Notes under the pieces: model-generated
What the model saw: only the letters and a program-made list of their open reading frames with translations
The model's database searches: none
What the model was told of the DNA's origin: nothing
Shown: in pieces, positions 1 through 11,019 of the stretch
Position numbering within the stretch: position 1 is the stretch's first letter
Layout of the letters: the number at the start of each line of letters is the position of its first letter
Assembly (NCBI GenBank): GCA_946478305.1
Contig: CAMLBO010000002.1
Span: forward strand, 62,001 to 126,000
Source of the DNA: an uncultured Enterobacterales bacterium
GTDB lineage: Bacteria; Pseudomonadota; Gammaproteobacteria; Enterobacterales; Enterobacteriaceae
DNA: 64,000 bases
Reading direction: 5' to 3'
Program-made: the position numbers and the translations under genes

Positions 1-1
1 C

Positions 2-1780
2 CTGCTGTTTATGGGCGATATTGTCGGGCGATTATTCCGCGAGTTTGCCGTGACGCTGGCGGTGGCGATTCTGATCTCCGCCGTGGTCTCACTGACCCTT
101 ACCCCCATGATGTGCGCACGAATGCTCAGCCATGAAGCCCTGCGTAAACAGAACCGTTTTTCCCGGGCATCTAAACGCATGTTCGAGCGCATTATTGCCA
201 CCTACGGGCGCGGCCTGACGATTGTGCTGCGTCATCAGTGGCTGACGCTCGGTGTCGCACTCGGCACGCTGGCGCTCACCGCCCTGCTCTATGTGCTGAT
301 CCCCAAAGGTTTCTTCCCGGTGCAGGATAACGGACTGATTCAGGGAACACTGGTCGCGCCGCAGTCGGTCTCTTTCAGTAATATGGCCAGCCGTCAGCAG
401 CAGGCAGCGGCAGTGATCTTGCAAGATCCCGACGTTGAAAGCCTGACCTCGTTTATCGGTGTTGATGGCACCAATCCGACGCTCAATACCGGCCGGTTAC
501 AAATTACCCTGAAACCGCTCAGTGACCGTAATGACCGGGTAGACACCATTATTCCCCGACTGCAACATACCGTCGCCAGACTGCCGGGCATCGAGCTTTA
601 TCTGCAACCGGTGCAGGACCTGACCATCGATACGCAGGTGGCGCGTACGCAGTATCAGTTCACCCTGCAAACCCTCACCACCGATTCTCTGGGACGCTGG
701 GTGCCACAGTTACTGGATGCACTGCGCGCCCTGCCGCAGTTACAGGATGTCAGTAGCGACTGGCAGGATCAGGGGCTTGAAGCCTATATCAAGGTTGACA
801 GGGATACCGCCAGCCGTCTGGGCATTAGCATGACCGATGTCGATAATGCCCTGTACAACGCCTTCGGCCAGCGGCTGATCTCCACCATTTATACTCAAGC
901 CAACCAGTACCGCGTGGTGCTGGTGCACGATACTGCGCAGACGCCGGGCATGAGCGCCCTGCAGAATATTCGCCTTAATGGCAGCAACGGCAACAGTATT
1001 CCACTCAGCGCCATCGCTCAGTTTGAGCAGCGCAAGACCGAGCTGTCGGTTAATCATCTGGATCAGTTCCTGTCGGCCAGTGTGTCGTTTAACGTCGCGC
1101 CCGGCTATTCACTGGGTGAAGCGGTGGACGCGATCAAACAGGCGCAACAAAATCTGGCCATGCCCGCCGATATCAGCGTGCATTTTCAGGGGGCGACGCT
1201 GGCGTTTGAAGCCGCGCTCGGCAGCACGCTGTGGCTGATTCTGGCCTCTGTGGTGGCGATGTATATTGTGCTTGGTGTGCTTTATGAGAGCTTTATTCAT
1301 CCGGTGACAATCTTGTCAACACTGCCAACGGCGGGCGTCGGTGCATTGCTGGCACTGATGCTGGCTGGCAGCGAGCTGGACGTGATTGCCATCATCGGCA
1401 TCATTTTGCTGATAGGTATCGTGAAGAAAAACGCCATCATGATGATCGACTTCGCCCTGGCCGCTGAACGCGATCAGGGCATGACGCCCTATGAGGCGAT
1501 CTACCAGGCCTGCCTGCTGCGCTTTCGACCGATTTTGATGACCACGCTGGCGGCGCTGCTCGGTGCTTTACCGCTGATGCTCAGCACCGGCGTTGGCGCT
1601 GAGCTACGAAGGCCACTGGGCATCTGTATGGTCGGAGGGTTGATTGTCAGCCAGATACTGACGCTGTTCACCACGCCGGTGATTTACCTGCTGTTTGATA
1701 GGCTGGCACGTCGTATACGCCCCCGCACGGATATTCATCCTGCGCCGACAGTGCCAGAAAATGAGCGGCCGCCGCGATGA
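2..1780 (+). CDS. mdtB: MdtB, RND multidrug efflux subunit (5' truncated by window edge)
   Basis: Inner-membrane resistance-nodulation-division pump protein. In E. coli it works as a heteromultimer with MdtC, the adaptor MdtA and the outer-membrane channel TolC to expel bile salts, novobiocin and similar compounds, driven by protons. The reading frame is open from base 2, so about the last 592 residues of a roughly 1040-residue protein are present, from the middle transmembrane bundle through the second periplasmic loop to the C terminus. The segment [11 protein letters not shown] near the start recurs in mdtC. The stop codon overlaps the mdtC start by 4 bases (ATGA), which indicates translational coupling. 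Confident from length, order and family similarity. Confidence 0.95.
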   Translation: MLFMGDIVGRLFREFAVTLAVAILISAVVSLTLTPMMCARMLSHEALRKQNRFSRASKRMFERIIATYGRGLTIVLRHQWLTLGVALGTLALTALLYVLIPKGFFPVQDNGLIQGTLVAPQSVSFSNMASRQQQAAAVILQDPDVESLTSFIGVDGTNPTLNTGRLQITLKPLSDRNDRVDTIIPRLQHTVARLPGIELYLQPVQDLTIDTQVARTQYQFTLQTLTTDSLGRWVPQLLDALRALPQLQDVSSDWQDQGLEAYIKVDRDTASRLGISMTDVDNALYNAFGQRLISTIYTQANQYRVVLVHDTAQTPGMSALQNIRLNGSNGNSIPLSAIAQFEQRKTELSVNHLDQFLSASVSFNVAPGYSLGEAVDAIKQAQQNLAMPADISVHFQGATLAFEAALGSTLWLILASVVAMYIVLGVLYESFIHPVTILSTLPTAGVGALLALMLAGSELDVIAIIGIILLIGIVKKNAIMMIDFALAAERDQGMTPYEAIYQACLLRFRPILMTTLAALLGALPLMLSTGVGAELRRPLGICMVGGLIVSQILTLFTTPVIYLLFDRLARRIRPRTDIHPAPTVPENERPPR

Positions 1781-4700
1781 AATTCTTCGCACTGTTTATC
1801 CACCGGCCGGTCGCTACTACGTTGCTGACGCTGGCAATTGTGCTGGCAGGCGTGCTGGGTTTTCGGCTGCTGCCGGTAGCTCCGCTGCCGCAGGTGGACT
1901 ACCCGGTGATCTCAGTCACCGCGACGCTGCCGGGTGCTGACCCTGAAACCATGGCATCGTCGGTCGCCACCCCGCTGGAAAGCACGCTGGGCCGCATCGC
2001 CGGAGTCAATGAGATGACCTCGGTCAGCACCCTCGGCAGTACGCGCATTACGTTGGAATTTGATTTTGACCGTGACATCAACGGCGCCGCGCGCGATGTG
2101 CAAGCGGCGATCAATGCCGCACAAAGCCTGCTGCCCTCCGGCATGCCAAGCCGGCCAACCTACCGTAAAGCCAACCCGTCCGACGCCCCAATCATGATAA
2201 TGACCCTGACGTCGGACACCTACAGTCAGGGGCAGTTATATGATTTTGCCTCAACCCAACTGGCCCAAACCATTTCACAACTGGACGGCGTGGGCGACGT
2301 GACCGTTGGCGGCAGTTCGCTGCCGGCTGTAAGGGTCGACCTCAATCCTGAGGCACTGTTTAATCAGGGGGTGTCGCTGGACGCTGTGCGCACTACCATC
2401 GCCAATGCCAACGTGCGTAAGCCGCAGGGCGCGGTAGAAGATGACAATCAGCACTGGCAGATCCGTACCAACGATGCGCTGAAAACGGCCAAAGATTACG
2501 CGCCGCTGGTGATCCATGTCAGCAATGGCAGTGTTGTCCATTTACGGGACGTGGCTGACGTCAGCGACGGTGTGCAGGATCAGCGTAATGCCGGGCAAAC
2601 GGGGCTTAGAAATGGCGGCGTCAGACCGGCTATTTTGCTGCTGATCCGCCGCAGCGCCGACGCCAATATTATCGCCACCGTTGACCGTATCCGTGCCGAA
2701 CTTCCCCTGCTGCGGGAATCCATTCCAGCCGCGATTAATCTGCAGGTGGCGCAGGACCGCTCCCCAACAATCCGCGCGTCACTGGATGAAGTAGAAACCT
2801 CGCTGAGCATTGCGGTGGCGCTGGTGGTCCTGGTGGTATTTCTGTTTCTGCGCTCAGGACGCGCGACGCTTATTCCGGCAGTGGCGGTCCCGGTGTCGTT
2901 GATTGGCACCTTTGCCGCCATGTACCTGTGCGGTTTTAGTCTGAACAATCTGTCACTGATGGCGCTTACGATTGCCACCGGTTTTGTGGTCGATGACGCT
3001 ATCGTGGTACTGGAGAATATTTCGCGGCATATCGAGGCCGGAATGAAGCCGATGGACGCCGCGTTGCAGGGCGTGAAAGAGGTCGGGTTTACCGTACTGT
3101 CGATGAGCCTGTCGCTGGTAGCGGTGTTTATTCCGTTACTGCTAATGAGCGGCCTGCCAGGAAGATTATTCCGTGAGTTTGCGGTCACGCTGTCGGTGGC
3201 GATAGGTATTTCGCTGCTGGTCTCGCTGACCCTGACCCCCATGATGTGCGCCTGGTTGCTGCGCCCTTCCGCGTTGCCACAGCCGCCGAAAAAGCGCGGC
3301 GTCAGTTCGCTGTTGCTACGTATGCAGCAAGGCTATGGCAGGTCACTGAACTGGGTGCTCAATCATGCGCGCTGGGTCGGCGTAGTGTTGCTGGCAACCA
3401 TCGCCCTGAACGTCTGGCTCTATATCGCCATTCCGAAAACCTTCTTCCCCGAGCAGGATACCGGTCGTCTGATGGGCTACATTCAGGCGGACCAGAGCAT
3501 TTCGTTTCAGGCGATGCGCGGCAAAATGTCGGACTTTATTCGCCTCGTCAGCCAGGACAACGATGTGGCGAACGTGACCGGCTATACCGGCGGTTCACGC
3601 ACCAATAGCGGCATGATGTTTATCTCCCTCAAGCCTTTGTCGGTACGCAAAAGTAATGCGCAAGAGGTGATTGCACGCATCCGCACGGCGGCGTCGCAGG
3701 AAGCCGGTGCCGGGCTTTACCTCTCGGCGGTGCAGGACGTGCGCGTGGGCGGGCGACAGGCCAATGCCAGCTATCAATACACGCTGCTGTCGGACAGTTT
3801 GCAGGACTTACGCCAGTGGGAACCGAAAATTACCACAGCACTGGGTGCCTTGCCGGAACTGGCCGATGTCAGTTCTGATCAACAGGATCAGGGAGCGGAA
3901 ATGCAACTGACCTACGATCGCGCCACCATGGCCCGGCTGGGAATTTCTATTTCAGATGCTAATGCGCTGCTCAACAACGCCTTTGGCCAGCGGCAAATCT
4001 CCACCATTTATCAGCCGCTGAACCAGTACAAAGTCGTGATGGAAGTCGCACCGCAATATACGCAGGATGTCAGTTCGCTCAGTAAAATGTTTATTATCAA
4101 CAACGCAGGTATGTCGATACCGCTCTCTGCTTTCGCTAAATGGCAACCTGCCAACGCGCCTTTACAGGTGAACCATCAGGGCATGTCGGCGGCGGCGACC
4201 GTCTCCTTTAACCTGCCTGAGGGGGGAAGCCTGTCGGAGGCCTCGGCGGCGATTGACCGCACCATGACCCAGCTCGGCGCGCCGTCAACCCTTCACGGGC
4301 AATACGCCGGGACCGCACAGGTGTTTCAGGAGACGCTGAAATCTCAGTTGCTGCTGATTATCGCCGCCATTGCCACTGTGTATATTGTGCTGGGCATACT
4401 GTATGAAAGTTACATTCATCCGCTGACCATTTTGTCGACGCTGCCTTCGGCGGGAGTCGGGGCTCTGCTGGCGCTGGAGCTGTTTGGTGCGCCATTCAGC
4501 CTGATCGCCCTGATTGGTATTATGCTGTTGATAGGTATCGTGAAAAAAAATGCCATTATGATGGTGGACTTCGCCCTTGATGCACAAAGACGCGGGCAAC
4601 TGACCGCCCGCGAGGCCATCTTCCAGGCCTGTCTGCTGCGTTTTCGCCCCATCATGATGACCACGCTGGCCGCCTTGTTTGGCGCATTACCGTTGGTGCT

Positions 4701-4881
4701 GACGTCAGGCGACGGCGCGGAGCTGCGCCAGCCGTTAGGTATCACTATCGTCGGCGGTCTGGTCGTGAGCCAGCTGCTGACGCTTTACACCACGCCGGTG
4801 GTGTACCTGTTCTTTGACCGGTTGCGCAGCCGCTTCAGCCGACAATCAAAACTCACCCCGCTTGCGGACACGGATTTATGA
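1777..4881 (+). CDS. mdtC: MdtC, RND multidrug efflux subunit
   Basis: Full-length RND transporter of 1034 residues, the second pump subunit of the MdtABC-TolC complex. An N-terminal membrane helix (about residues 10-30) is followed by a large periplasmic domain, a six-helix block, a second periplasmic domain and a final helix bundle. It ends with a segment near-identical to the end of MdtB ([17 protein letters not shown]), as expected for the two paralogous subunits. It overlaps mdtB upstream and mdtD downstream by 4 bases each. In E. coli this operon is activated by BaeR and CpxR at the mdtA promoter, which lies outside the window. Confidence 0.96.
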   Translation: MKFFALFIHRPVATTLLTLAIVLAGVLGFRLLPVAPLPQVDYPVISVTATLPGADPETMASSVATPLESTLGRIAGVNEMTSVSTLGSTRITLEFDFDRDINGAARDVQAAINAAQSLLPSGMPSRPTYRKANPSDAPIMIMTLTSDTYSQGQLYDFASTQLAQTISQLDGVGDVTVGGSSLPAVRVDLNPEALFNQGVSLDAVRTTIANANVRKPQGAVEDDNQHWQIRTNDALKTAKDYAPLVIHVSNGSVVHLRDVADVSDGVQDQRNAGQTGLRNGGVRPAILLLIRRSADANIIATVDRIRAELPLLRESIPAAINLQVAQDRSPTIRASLDEVETSLSIAVALVVLVVFLFLRSGRATLIPAVAVPVSLIGTFAAMYLCGFSLNNLSLMALTIATGFVVDDAIVVLENISRHIEAGMKPMDAALQGVKEVGFTVLSMSLSLVAVFIPLLLMSGLPGRLFREFAVTLSVAIGISLLVSLTLTPMMCAWLLRPSALPQPPKKRGVSSLLLRMQQGYGRSLNWVLNHARWVGVVLLATIALNVWLYIAIPKTFFPEQDTGRLMGYIQADQSISFQAMRGKMSDFIRLVSQDNDVANVTGYTGGSRTNSGMMFISLKPLSVRKSNAQEVIARIRTAASQEAGAGLYLSAVQDVRVGGRQANASYQYTLLSDSLQDLRQWEPKITTALGALPELADVSSDQQDQGAEMQLTYDRATMARLGISISDANALLNNAFGQRQISTIYQPLNQYKVVMEVAPQYTQDVSSLSKMFIINNAGMSIPLSAFAKWQPANAPLQVNHQGMSAAATVSFNLPEGGSLSEASAAIDRTMTQLGAPSTLHGQYAGTAQVFQETLKSQLLLIIAAIATVYIVLGILYESYIHPLTILSTLPSAGVGALLALELFGAPFSLIALIGIMLLIGIVKKNAIMMVDFALDAQRRGQLTAREAIFQACLLRFRPIMMTTLAALFGALPLVLTSGDGAELRQPLGITIVGGLVVSQLLTLYTTPVVYLFFDRLRSRFSRQSKLTPLADTDL

Positions 4882-6353
4882 CATCACCTTCTGAGATAAC
4901 AGACACTGCACCGCCCGCCCCGTTACCGCCTTCAGTGCGCTGGCAGCTGTGGATCGTGGCCTTCGGCTTTTTCATGCAAGCGCTGGATACCACCATCGTC
5001 AACACAGCCTTACCGTCGATGGCCGCCAGCCTTGGCGAAAACCCACTGCATATGCACAGTGTGGTGGTGGCCTATGTGCTGACCGTGGCGGTGATGTTGC
5101 CCGCCAGCGGCTGGCTGGCGGACCGCGTGGGGGTCAAATGGGTGTTCTTCTCGGCAATTGTCTTATTCACGCTCGGTTCCCTGCTGTGCGCGCAGTCATC
5201 CAGTTTGCAGGAACTGGTGATGTCGCGCGTGGTACAGGGGATTGGCGGCGCAATGATGGTGCCGGTTGGGCGGCTGACGGTGCTGAAGATCGTACCGCGC
5301 AGCGAATATATGGCGGCGATGACCATGGTGACGATCCCCGGTCAGGTCGGCCCGCTGCTCGGCCCCGCGCTCGGTGGTTTTCTGGTGGAGTACGCCAGCT
5401 GGCACTGGATTTTCCTGATTAACTTGCCGGTCGGCCTGGCCGGGGGGATCGCCACGTTAATGATCATGCCTAATTACCAGATGCAGACCCGGCGCTTTGA
5501 TATCAGTGGTTTCATCATGCTGGCGATCGGCATGGCGACCCTGACGCTGGCGTTGGACGGCAGCCGGGGGCTCGGTCTTTCGCCGTGGCAACTGGTGCTG
5601 CTGGTGGCGGTCGGCGTTGCGTCACTCGGTATCTACTGGCTGCACGCGCGCGGTAATCTTTCCGCACTGTTCTCACTGCGCCTGTTCCATACTCCGACGT
5701 TTAAAATTGGTCTGATCGGCAGTTTTCTCGGGCGCATCGGCAGCGGTATGTTGCCGTTTATGACGCCGGTATTCCTGCAACTCGGCATGGGCTTCACGCC
5801 GTTCCACGCCGGCCTGATGATGGTACCGATGGTGATCGGCAGCATGGGCATGAAGCGTGTGGTCGTCAGGCTGGTGAATAAACTCGGTTACCGTCGGGCG
5901 CTGGTCACCGCAACGTTGTTACTGGCGCTCATCACGCTGATCTTCCCGTTCGTGGCGATTTACGGCGCTTACTGGATGATCCCGGTGGTGCTGTTCTTCC
6001 AGGGTATGGTCAATTCGCTGCGCTTCTCGTCAATGAATACGCTGACGCTCAAAGATCTGCCGTCGCGTCTGGCGAGCAGCGGCAACAGTTTGCTGTCGAT
6101 GATCATGCAACTGTCGATGAGCCTCGGGGTCAGCGTGGCCGGAATCTTCCTCGGCCTGTTCGCCCATCAGCAGGTGGTGGCAGGAAGCGCCACCATGCAC
6201 AGCGCCTTCCTTTATTGTTACTTATGCATGACTCTGGTTATCGCCCTGCCCGCCTGGATATTTTCACGCGTGCCCGATGACGGCCTGAAAAATGCCCTGA
6301 TTGACCGCCGCCGCGCACAGGCCGGTTCACCCGACCCAATGAGAAAATCATGA
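4878..6353 (+). CDS. mdtD: MdtD, MFS transporter of the mdt-bae operon
   Basis: Major facilitator superfamily protein of 491 residues with 14-helix DHA2-type hydrophobicity. Motif A is visible as [13 protein letters not shown] near residue 80, and the start carries the [13 protein letters not shown] signature of this family. It is cotranscribed with mdtABC but is not needed for MdtABC-mediated resistance in E. coli; the E. coli protein has been linked to citrate or iron-citrate export, so its substrate here is uncertain. It overlaps mdtC and baeS by 4 bases at either end (ATGA junctions). Confidence 0.93.
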   Translation: MTSPSEITDTAPPAPLPPSVRWQLWIVAFGFFMQALDTTIVNTALPSMAASLGENPLHMHSVVVAYVLTVAVMLPASGWLADRVGVKWVFFSAIVLFTLGSLLCAQSSSLQELVMSRVVQGIGGAMMVPVGRLTVLKIVPRSEYMAAMTMVTIPGQVGPLLGPALGGFLVEYASWHWIFLINLPVGLAGGIATLMIMPNYQMQTRRFDISGFIMLAIGMATLTLALDGSRGLGLSPWQLVLLVAVGVASLGIYWLHARGNLSALFSLRLFHTPTFKIGLIGSFLGRIGSGMLPFMTPVFLQLGMGFTPFHAGLMMVPMVIGSMGMKRVVVRLVNKLGYRRALVTATLLLALITLIFPFVAIYGAYWMIPVVLFFQGMVNSLRFSSMNTLTLKDLPSRLASSGNSLLSMIMQLSMSLGVSVAGIFLGLFAHQQVVAGSATMHSAFLYCYLCMTLVIALPAWIFSRVPDDGLKNALIDRRRAQAGSPDPMRKS

Positions 6354-7735
6354 GACCTGGAATCACCGCCAAACTGTTTATGGCTATTTTCTTCACCTGC
6401 GGTCTGGTGTTAATCACCATGAACTGGGGCGTGCGGATGAGTTTTGAGCACGGATTTATCGACTATATCCGTCAAAGTAACGAGCAGCGGGTAGAGCTGC
6501 TGGCCGACACATTGCAGGAGCAATACAAGCTGCACGGCAGCTGGGAATTCTTGCAAAAAAACGACAAGTTGATCTATCAGATCATGCGCTCGTTTGAACA
6601 AAATAACGGCAGCAGTCTGCCTCCACAGGGCTGGCGGACTAAGTTCTGGATCCTCGACAGTCACGATCAGCGCATTGGCGGTTCCGATCTCCCCATCCCG
6701 CCGGATATGAAAGGGACACGGCGCGTCATGAACGTCAACGGCGTGAATATTGGCACGGTACTCTCCACCCCTGCCGAACGTTTGACGCGCAACGCTGACA
6801 TCAACTTTGACCGGCAGCAGAACCGCACCAGCTGGATTATCGTCGGCTTTACCGCCCTGCTGGCCGCCGCCGTCACCTGGCTGCTGTCACGCGGCATGTT
6901 GGCGCCAGTCAAAAGGCTGGTTCAGGGGACGCATCAGCTGGCGGCCGGAAATTTCAGTAGTCGGGTGAAAGTGGACAGTCAGGACGAACTCGGCAAACTG
7001 GCGCAAGACTTCAATCAGTTGGCGACAACGCTGGAAAAAAATGAGCAGATGCGGCGCGCCTTTATGGCCGACATCTCCCATGAGCTGCGCACGCCGCTGG
7101 CTGTGCTGAGAGGCGAACTGGAAGCCATGCAGGACGGCGTGCGTAAGATGACGCTCGACTCGCTGGGATCGTTGCAATCGGAAGTCTCTATCCTGACCAA
7201 ACTGGTGGATGATCTTTACCAGCTTTCGCTGTCAGATGCGGGTGCACTGGCCTACCGCAAAGAGGAGATTGATGCCGTACACCTGATTCAACTGGCGGAA
7301 GCCGGGTATCGCGATCGCTTCCAGCAGAAACAGCTGACGCTCAGAAGCACGCTGCCGGAGAAAGTCATGCTATTTGGTGACCCACAGCGCTTATCGCAAC
7401 TGTTCAATAATCTGCTGGAAAACAGCCTGCGCTATACTGATGACGGCGGCGGGCTGGAAATTATTGCCAGTAAACGGGATAAATCGCTGCGCATCGTTTT
7501 TCAGGACACCGCGCCGGGCATCAATAACGAGCAGCTACAGCATATTTTCGAACGTTTTTACCGGGCTGAAGGGTCACGCAACCGCGCCAGCGGGGGTTCC
7601 GGTTTAGGTTTGGCCATTTGTCAGAATATTGTTGAAGCCCACGGCGGGCGGATCAGCGCCAGTCATTCGCCTTCTGGCGGCGTTTGCATCATTATCAGCC
7701 TGCCGCTTTCCATTCCCCTTGGACCGAGAAACTGA
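6350..7735 (+). CDS. baeS: BaeS, envelope-stress sensor histidine kinase
   Basis: Inner-membrane sensor kinase of 461 residues that phosphorylates BaeR in response to envelope damage (indole, tannins and zinc in E. coli). The N-terminal membrane helix (about residues 8-25) is followed by a periplasmic sensor region, a second helix near residues 165-185 and a HAMP domain. The dimerisation domain carries the phospho-accepting histidine at residue 244 in SHELRTP. The ATP-binding domain has an N box ([15 protein letters not shown]) and a GSGLGLA G2 box. Overlaps mdtD and abuts baeR. Confidence 0.95.
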   Translation: MRPGITAKLFMAIFFTCGLVLITMNWGVRMSFEHGFIDYIRQSNEQRVELLADTLQEQYKLHGSWEFLQKNDKLIYQIMRSFEQNNGSSLPPQGWRTKFWILDSHDQRIGGSDLPIPPDMKGTRRVMNVNGVNIGTVLSTPAERLTRNADINFDRQQNRTSWIIVGFTALLAAAVTWLLSRGMLAPVKRLVQGTHQLAAGNFSSRVKVDSQDELGKLAQDFNQLATTLEKNEQMRRAFMADISHELRTPLAVLRGELEAMQDGVRKMTLDSLGSLQSEVSILTKLVDDLYQLSLSDAGALAYRKEEIDAVHLIQLAEAGYRDRFQQKQLTLRSTLPEKVMLFGDPQRLSQLFNNLLENSLRYTDDGGGLEIIASKRDKSLRIVFQDTAPGINNEQLQHIFERFYRAEGSRNRASGGSGLGLAICQNIVEAHGGRISASHSPSGGVCIIISLPLSIPLGPRN

Positions 7736-8455
7736 ATGAATTCCACTGTGATATCCGGCCCTGCGCCGCTGCAAATTTTGATTGTAGAAGATGAGCCGAA
7801 GCTCGGACAACTACTGGTCGACTATCTTGAGGCGGCCGGTTATGCCACCCAATGGCTCTCCAACGGTAATGATGTCGTCCCCCTGGTGAAAGCGAATCCA
7901 CCAGCGATGATTTTGCTCGATCTCATGCTGCCGGGCAGCAGCGGCCTGAGCATCTGTCGCGATATCCGTCAGTTCTCGGATATCCCGATCATGATGGTCA
8001 CCGCCAAAACCGAAGAGATCGACCGGCTGTTGGGGCTGGAAATTGGCGCAGATGATTATATTTGTAAGCCTTACAGTCCGCGTGAAGTGGTGGCGAGGGT
8101 AAAAGTGATCCTGCGCCGCTGCGTACGCCCGGCCGATAATCCAGCCGACGATTTCGGTTTGCACATTGACGAAGCCTGTTTCCAGGCCAGCTATCAGGGG
8201 CACGAGCTGGATCTGACCCCGGCCGAGTTCCGTCTGCTCAAAACGCTGTCGGTAAAGCCAGGTTATGTCTTCACCCGCGAAGTGCTGCTCAATAATCTCT
8301 ATGACGATTACCGCGTAGTCACCGATCGCACCATTGATAGCCATATTAAGAATTTACGCCGTAAACTAGAGTCTATTGACGGAGATAAGGCCTTTATCCG
8401 CGCTGTTTATGGCGTGGGTTACCGCTGGGAAGCGGAACCGTGCAGGATGCTTTGA
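7736..8455 (+). CDS. baeR: BaeR, OmpR-family response regulator
   Basis: DNA-binding response regulator of 239 residues. The receiver domain has the acidic pocket (EDE near residue 20), the phospho-accepting Asp62 in LLDLMLPG and the conserved Lys in ICKPYSPRE. The C-terminal winged-helix domain contains the transactivation and recognition segments ([26 protein letters not shown]). In E. coli BaeR activates mdtABCD-baeSR, acrD and spy. Its ATG directly follows the baeS TGA. Confidence 0.96.
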   Translation: MNSTVISGPAPLQILIVEDEPKLGQLLVDYLEAAGYATQWLSNGNDVVPLVKANPPAMILLDLMLPGSSGLSICRDIRQFSDIPIMMVTAKTEEIDRLLGLEIGADDYICKPYSPREVVARVKVILRRCVRPADNPADDFGLHIDEACFQASYQGHELDLTPAEFRLLKTLSVKPGYVFTREVLLNNLYDDYRVVTDRTIDSHIKNLRRKLESIDGDKAFIRAVYGVGYRWEAEPCRML

Positions 8456-8616
8456 GGGGGTCGGCACTATGTATAGGTTTGTAAATCAGCCTCAAGTCTG
8501 CCTGACTGATCACACTTTTACAGCTTTACCCTGTTGCCAGAGCGTCATAGTCCTACGAAAAATCTTAGGTTAGCTACACTTACCTCTGGATGAAAACACT
8601 CATTGGAGGAATCGAT

Positions 8617-8958
8617 ATGGCAACGGGTCATTATGATCTTAAAAAAGCGAAGAATGGACAGTTTCACTTTAACCTGAAGGCCGGTAATGGAGAGATCATT
8701 CTCACCAGTGAGATGTATGCCAGCAAAGCTTCGGCAGAAAATGGCATCGCGTCCGTACAAGCAAACTCAACCGACGAAAAACAGTTCGAAGTGAAACCCG
8801 GCAAAGACGGCCAGCACTATTTCGTGTTGAAGGCGAAAAATCACCAGATTATCGGGGTCAGCGAGATGTACACCACGGAGGCTGCAGCCCGTAAAGGCAT
8901 CGCATCCGTGAGTAAAAACGGCCCATCAACGGATATTCGTGACCTGACCGCAAATTAA
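8617..8958 (+). CDS. yegP: YegP, tandem DUF1508 protein
   Basis: Small soluble protein of 113 residues built of two tandem DUF1508 repeats. Each repeat runs roughly G-x-F-x-F-x-L-K-A-x-N-x-x-I-I followed by S-E-M-Y and G-I-A-S-V (about residues 1-55 and 56-105). The function of the family is not established. I chose the ATG at 8617 because a strong GGAGGA lies 6 bases upstream and the E. coli protein begins at the same place; an earlier in-frame ATG at 8590 lacks such a site. In E. coli yegP also lies near the bae/yegQ genes. Confidence 0.9.
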   Translation: MATGHYDLKKAKNGQFHFNLKAGNGEIILTSEMYASKASAENGIASVQANSTDEKQFEVKPGKDGQHYFVLKAKNHQIIGVSEMYTTEAAARKGIASVSKNGPSTDIRDLTAN

Positions 8959-8987
8959 CCGCCCCTGTTTTTCTCACTTCTGCGATG

Positions 8988-9011
8988 TGGGGCTAAATTG
9001 ATCTAGCCCCA
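8988..9011 (+). terminator. Hairpin after yegP, terminator-like without a U tract
   Basis: An 8-bp perfect stem (TGGGGCTA at 8988-8995, TAGCCCCA at 9004-9011) with an 8-base loop lies 30 bases after the yegP stop. No T run follows, so intrinsic termination is uncertain. Confidence 0.4.
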
Positions 9012-9128
9012 ATTAACCCCAAATACCCACACTAACCGGCTGCTTTTTGCCGTTTCAGACGTTACAATTCGGGCCTTTCGTCGCCCCCGATGGGACGGCC
9101 CTGACTTGCTATCAGACTGAGACTCACT

Positions 9129-10511
9129 ATGTTTACTCCGGAATTACTCTCTCCGGCCGGTTCGCTCAAGAACATGCGCTACGCCTTTGCTTACGGTGCG
9201 GACGCAGTGTATGCCGGCCAGCCCCGTTACAGCCTGCGTGTGCGCAATAACGAATTCAACCATCAGAATTTGGCTATCGGTATCAATGAAGCCCACGAAC
9301 TGGGTAAGAAATTCTATGTTGTGGTCAATATCGCTCCGCATAACGCCAAGCTGAAAACATTCCTGCGCGATCTGCAACCCGTGATCGATATGGGGCCTGA
9401 TGCGCTGATCATGTCCGATCCCGGTCTGATTATGATGGTGCGTGAAGCTTTTCCGCAGATGGATATCCATCTGTCGGTACAAGCCAATGCAGTTAACTGG
9501 GCGACGGTAAAATTCTGGCAGCAGATGGGGCTGACGCGGGTCATTTTATCGCGTGAGTTGTCGCTGGACGAGATAGCTGAAATCCGCGCACAGGTACATG
9601 ATATGGAGATTGAGATCTTCGTGCATGGTGCATTATGCATGGCCTATTCTGGCCGCTGCCTGCTCTCCGGGTATATCAATAAACGCGACCCCAATCAGGG
9701 TACCTGCACCAACGCCTGCCGCTGGGAATATAATGTACAGCCCGGCAAAGAGGACGATCTGGGGAATATCGTGCATCAGTATGAGCCGATCCCAGTGCAA
9801 CAGGTTGAGGCCGCTGACGTCCCAGAACCGACCCTCGGCATCGGTCAGCCGACTGATAAAGTCTTTATGCTGGAAGAGGCGATGCGCCCAGGTGAGTACA
9901 TGAGTGCGTTTGAAGATGAACATGGCACTTATATTATGAACTCAAAGGATCTGCGCGCGATTCAGCACGTCGAAACCCTGACCAAAATGGGCGTTCATTC
10001 ACTGAAAATCGAAGGACGCACCAAGTCCTTCTATTACTGCGCCCGCACCGCACAGGTTTATCGTCGCGCTATCGATGACGCCGCCGCCGGAAAGCCCTTT
10101 GACCCGACGCTGCTGACCACGCTGGAAGGATTAGCCCACCGCGGTTACACCGAAGGTTTCCTGCGCCGCCATACGCATGATGCTCAGCAGAACTATGAAT
10201 ACGGTTTTTCAGTCAGCGATCGCCAGCAATTCGTAGGGGAATTCACGGGTAATCGGGTCGATGGTTGGGCCGAAATTGACGTTAAAAACAAATTCAGCGT
10301 GGGCGACAGCGTTGAGATGATGACCCCTAATGGCAATGTACAATTTACGCTCGAAGCGCTGCGCAACAAAAAAGGTCAGCCGATGGATGTTGCGCCAGGT
10401 AATGGCCACATTGTCTATGTTTCGCTGCCGCAAGAGATAAGCCTGGAGTTCGCCATTTTGTTGCGCAATCTGAACGAGACTGATACGCGCAATCCGCATG
10501 CAAAATCCTGA
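9129..10511 (+). CDS. trhP: TrhP (YegQ), tRNA hydroxylation protein, U32 peptidase-like
   Basis: Peptidase-U32-family protein of 460 residues. The E. coli homologue (YegQ/TrhP) is required for prephenate-dependent hydroxylation of U34 to 5-hydroxyuridine in several tRNAs, a step toward cmo5U; it is not a true protease. The cysteine cluster expected to hold an iron-sulfur centre is visible in ALCMAYSGRCLLSG and QGTCTNACRWEY (about residues 169-200). The N terminus MFTPELLSPAG matches the family start exactly. About 7 residues after the mid-protein QVEA segment have no counterpart in the E. coli protein. Confidence 0.94.
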   Translation: MFTPELLSPAGSLKNMRYAFAYGADAVYAGQPRYSLRVRNNEFNHQNLAIGINEAHELGKKFYVVVNIAPHNAKLKTFLRDLQPVIDMGPDALIMSDPGLIMMVREAFPQMDIHLSVQANAVNWATVKFWQQMGLTRVILSRELSLDEIAEIRAQVHDMEIEIFVHGALCMAYSGRCLLSGYINKRDPNQGTCTNACRWEYNVQPGKEDDLGNIVHQYEPIPVQQVEAADVPEPTLGIGQPTDKVFMLEEAMRPGEYMSAFEDEHGTYIMNSKDLRAIQHVETLTKMGVHSLKIEGRTKSFYYCARTAQVYRRAIDDAAAGKPFDPTLLTTLEGLAHRGYTEGFLRRHTHDAQQNYEYGFSVSDRQQFVGEFTGNRVDGWAEIDVKNKFSVGDSVEMMTPNGNVQFTLEALRNKKGQPMDVAPGNGHIVYVSLPQEISLEFAILLRNLNETDTRNPHAKS

Positions 10512-10543
10512 GTAGAATACCCGCCCGGTTTAGCTGTGCAACG

Positions 10544-10567
10544 ACGCCACATTATGTGGCGTTTTTT
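10544..10567 (+). terminator. Intrinsic terminator of trhP
   Basis: A 7-bp stem (CGCCACA at 10545-10551, TGTGGCG at 10555-10561) with a 3-base loop is followed at once by six T residues, 33 bases after the trhP stop. Confidence 0.88.
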
Positions 10568-10596
10568 ATTCTTCTTTTTTTTAAAATAACATCAAA

Positions 10597-10641
10597 AATA
10601 AGAAACCGGTCACATTCACCCCTTCATTGTTTAGTTATTAT
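10597..10641 (+). promoter_or_regulatory. CRP-site and -10 element of the cyaR promoter
   Basis: A CRP-like dyad AATAAGA-N6-TCACATT spans 10597-10616; the right half is perfect and the left half matches 5 of 7. A -10 element TATTAT lies at 10636-10641. The site centre (10606.5) is 41.5 bases from a start at 10648, which is class II CRP-activator geometry. This agrees with the known CRP dependence of E. coli cyaR. Confidence 0.7.
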
Positions 10642-10647
10642 TCTTCG

Positions 10648-10738
10648 GCAAATTAAACGAATGAAAAATAAATTATCGGACCACACTAAGCACCACCTCC
10701 TTGGCCGGCTCAATCTCCCTTGAGCTGGCTTTTCTTTT
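10648..10738 (+). ncRNA. cyaR: CyaR small RNA
   Basis: Homologue of the Hfq-binding sRNA CyaR (RyeE), which in E. coli is transcribed just downstream of yegQ and represses ompX, nadE, luxS and yqaE. The conserved single-stranded seed ACCACCTCCTTGG sits at 10692-10704. It runs into a terminator stem of 10 bp with one G-U pair (10704-10713 with 10720-10729) and a TCTCCC loop, followed by a T-rich tail. The 5' end is placed from the -10 element and CRP-site spacing, giving about 90 nt against 87 in E. coli. The 5' leader differs in sequence from E. coli. Confidence 0.88.
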
Positions 10739-11019
10739 TATATCAATAGATTAATTACGTTCTAACGTTATTCGCCCGCTAAGCCGCAATACTAATAACG
10801 TGATCTGCTAATAGAAGAAATAAACTTACTCGTTAAATAGAATTAAAATTAATAACTGAAGTCGGTTATTTGGAATGATTCCTTTCTGCCTAATTGATTT
10901 GCAGATAATAACGCCACCAATTTCAGCTTCATTACCTGATTATTCCGATAGCCTTGATGCTGGTTTGTCATCTACCTTTACTGGTAAAGTCTGAACCAGG
11001 TTACAGACAGGAGACGTTC

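Noticed and set aside
2580-3242. A 220-codon minus-strand open frame inside mdtC
   Set aside because: It lies wholly antisense to a well-supported transporter gene, and its serine/threonine/arginine-rich composition is typical of a shadow frame in GC-rich DNA.
7811-8344. A 177-codon minus-strand open frame inside baeR
   Set aside because: Antisense to baeR, with no ribosome-binding site or family features.
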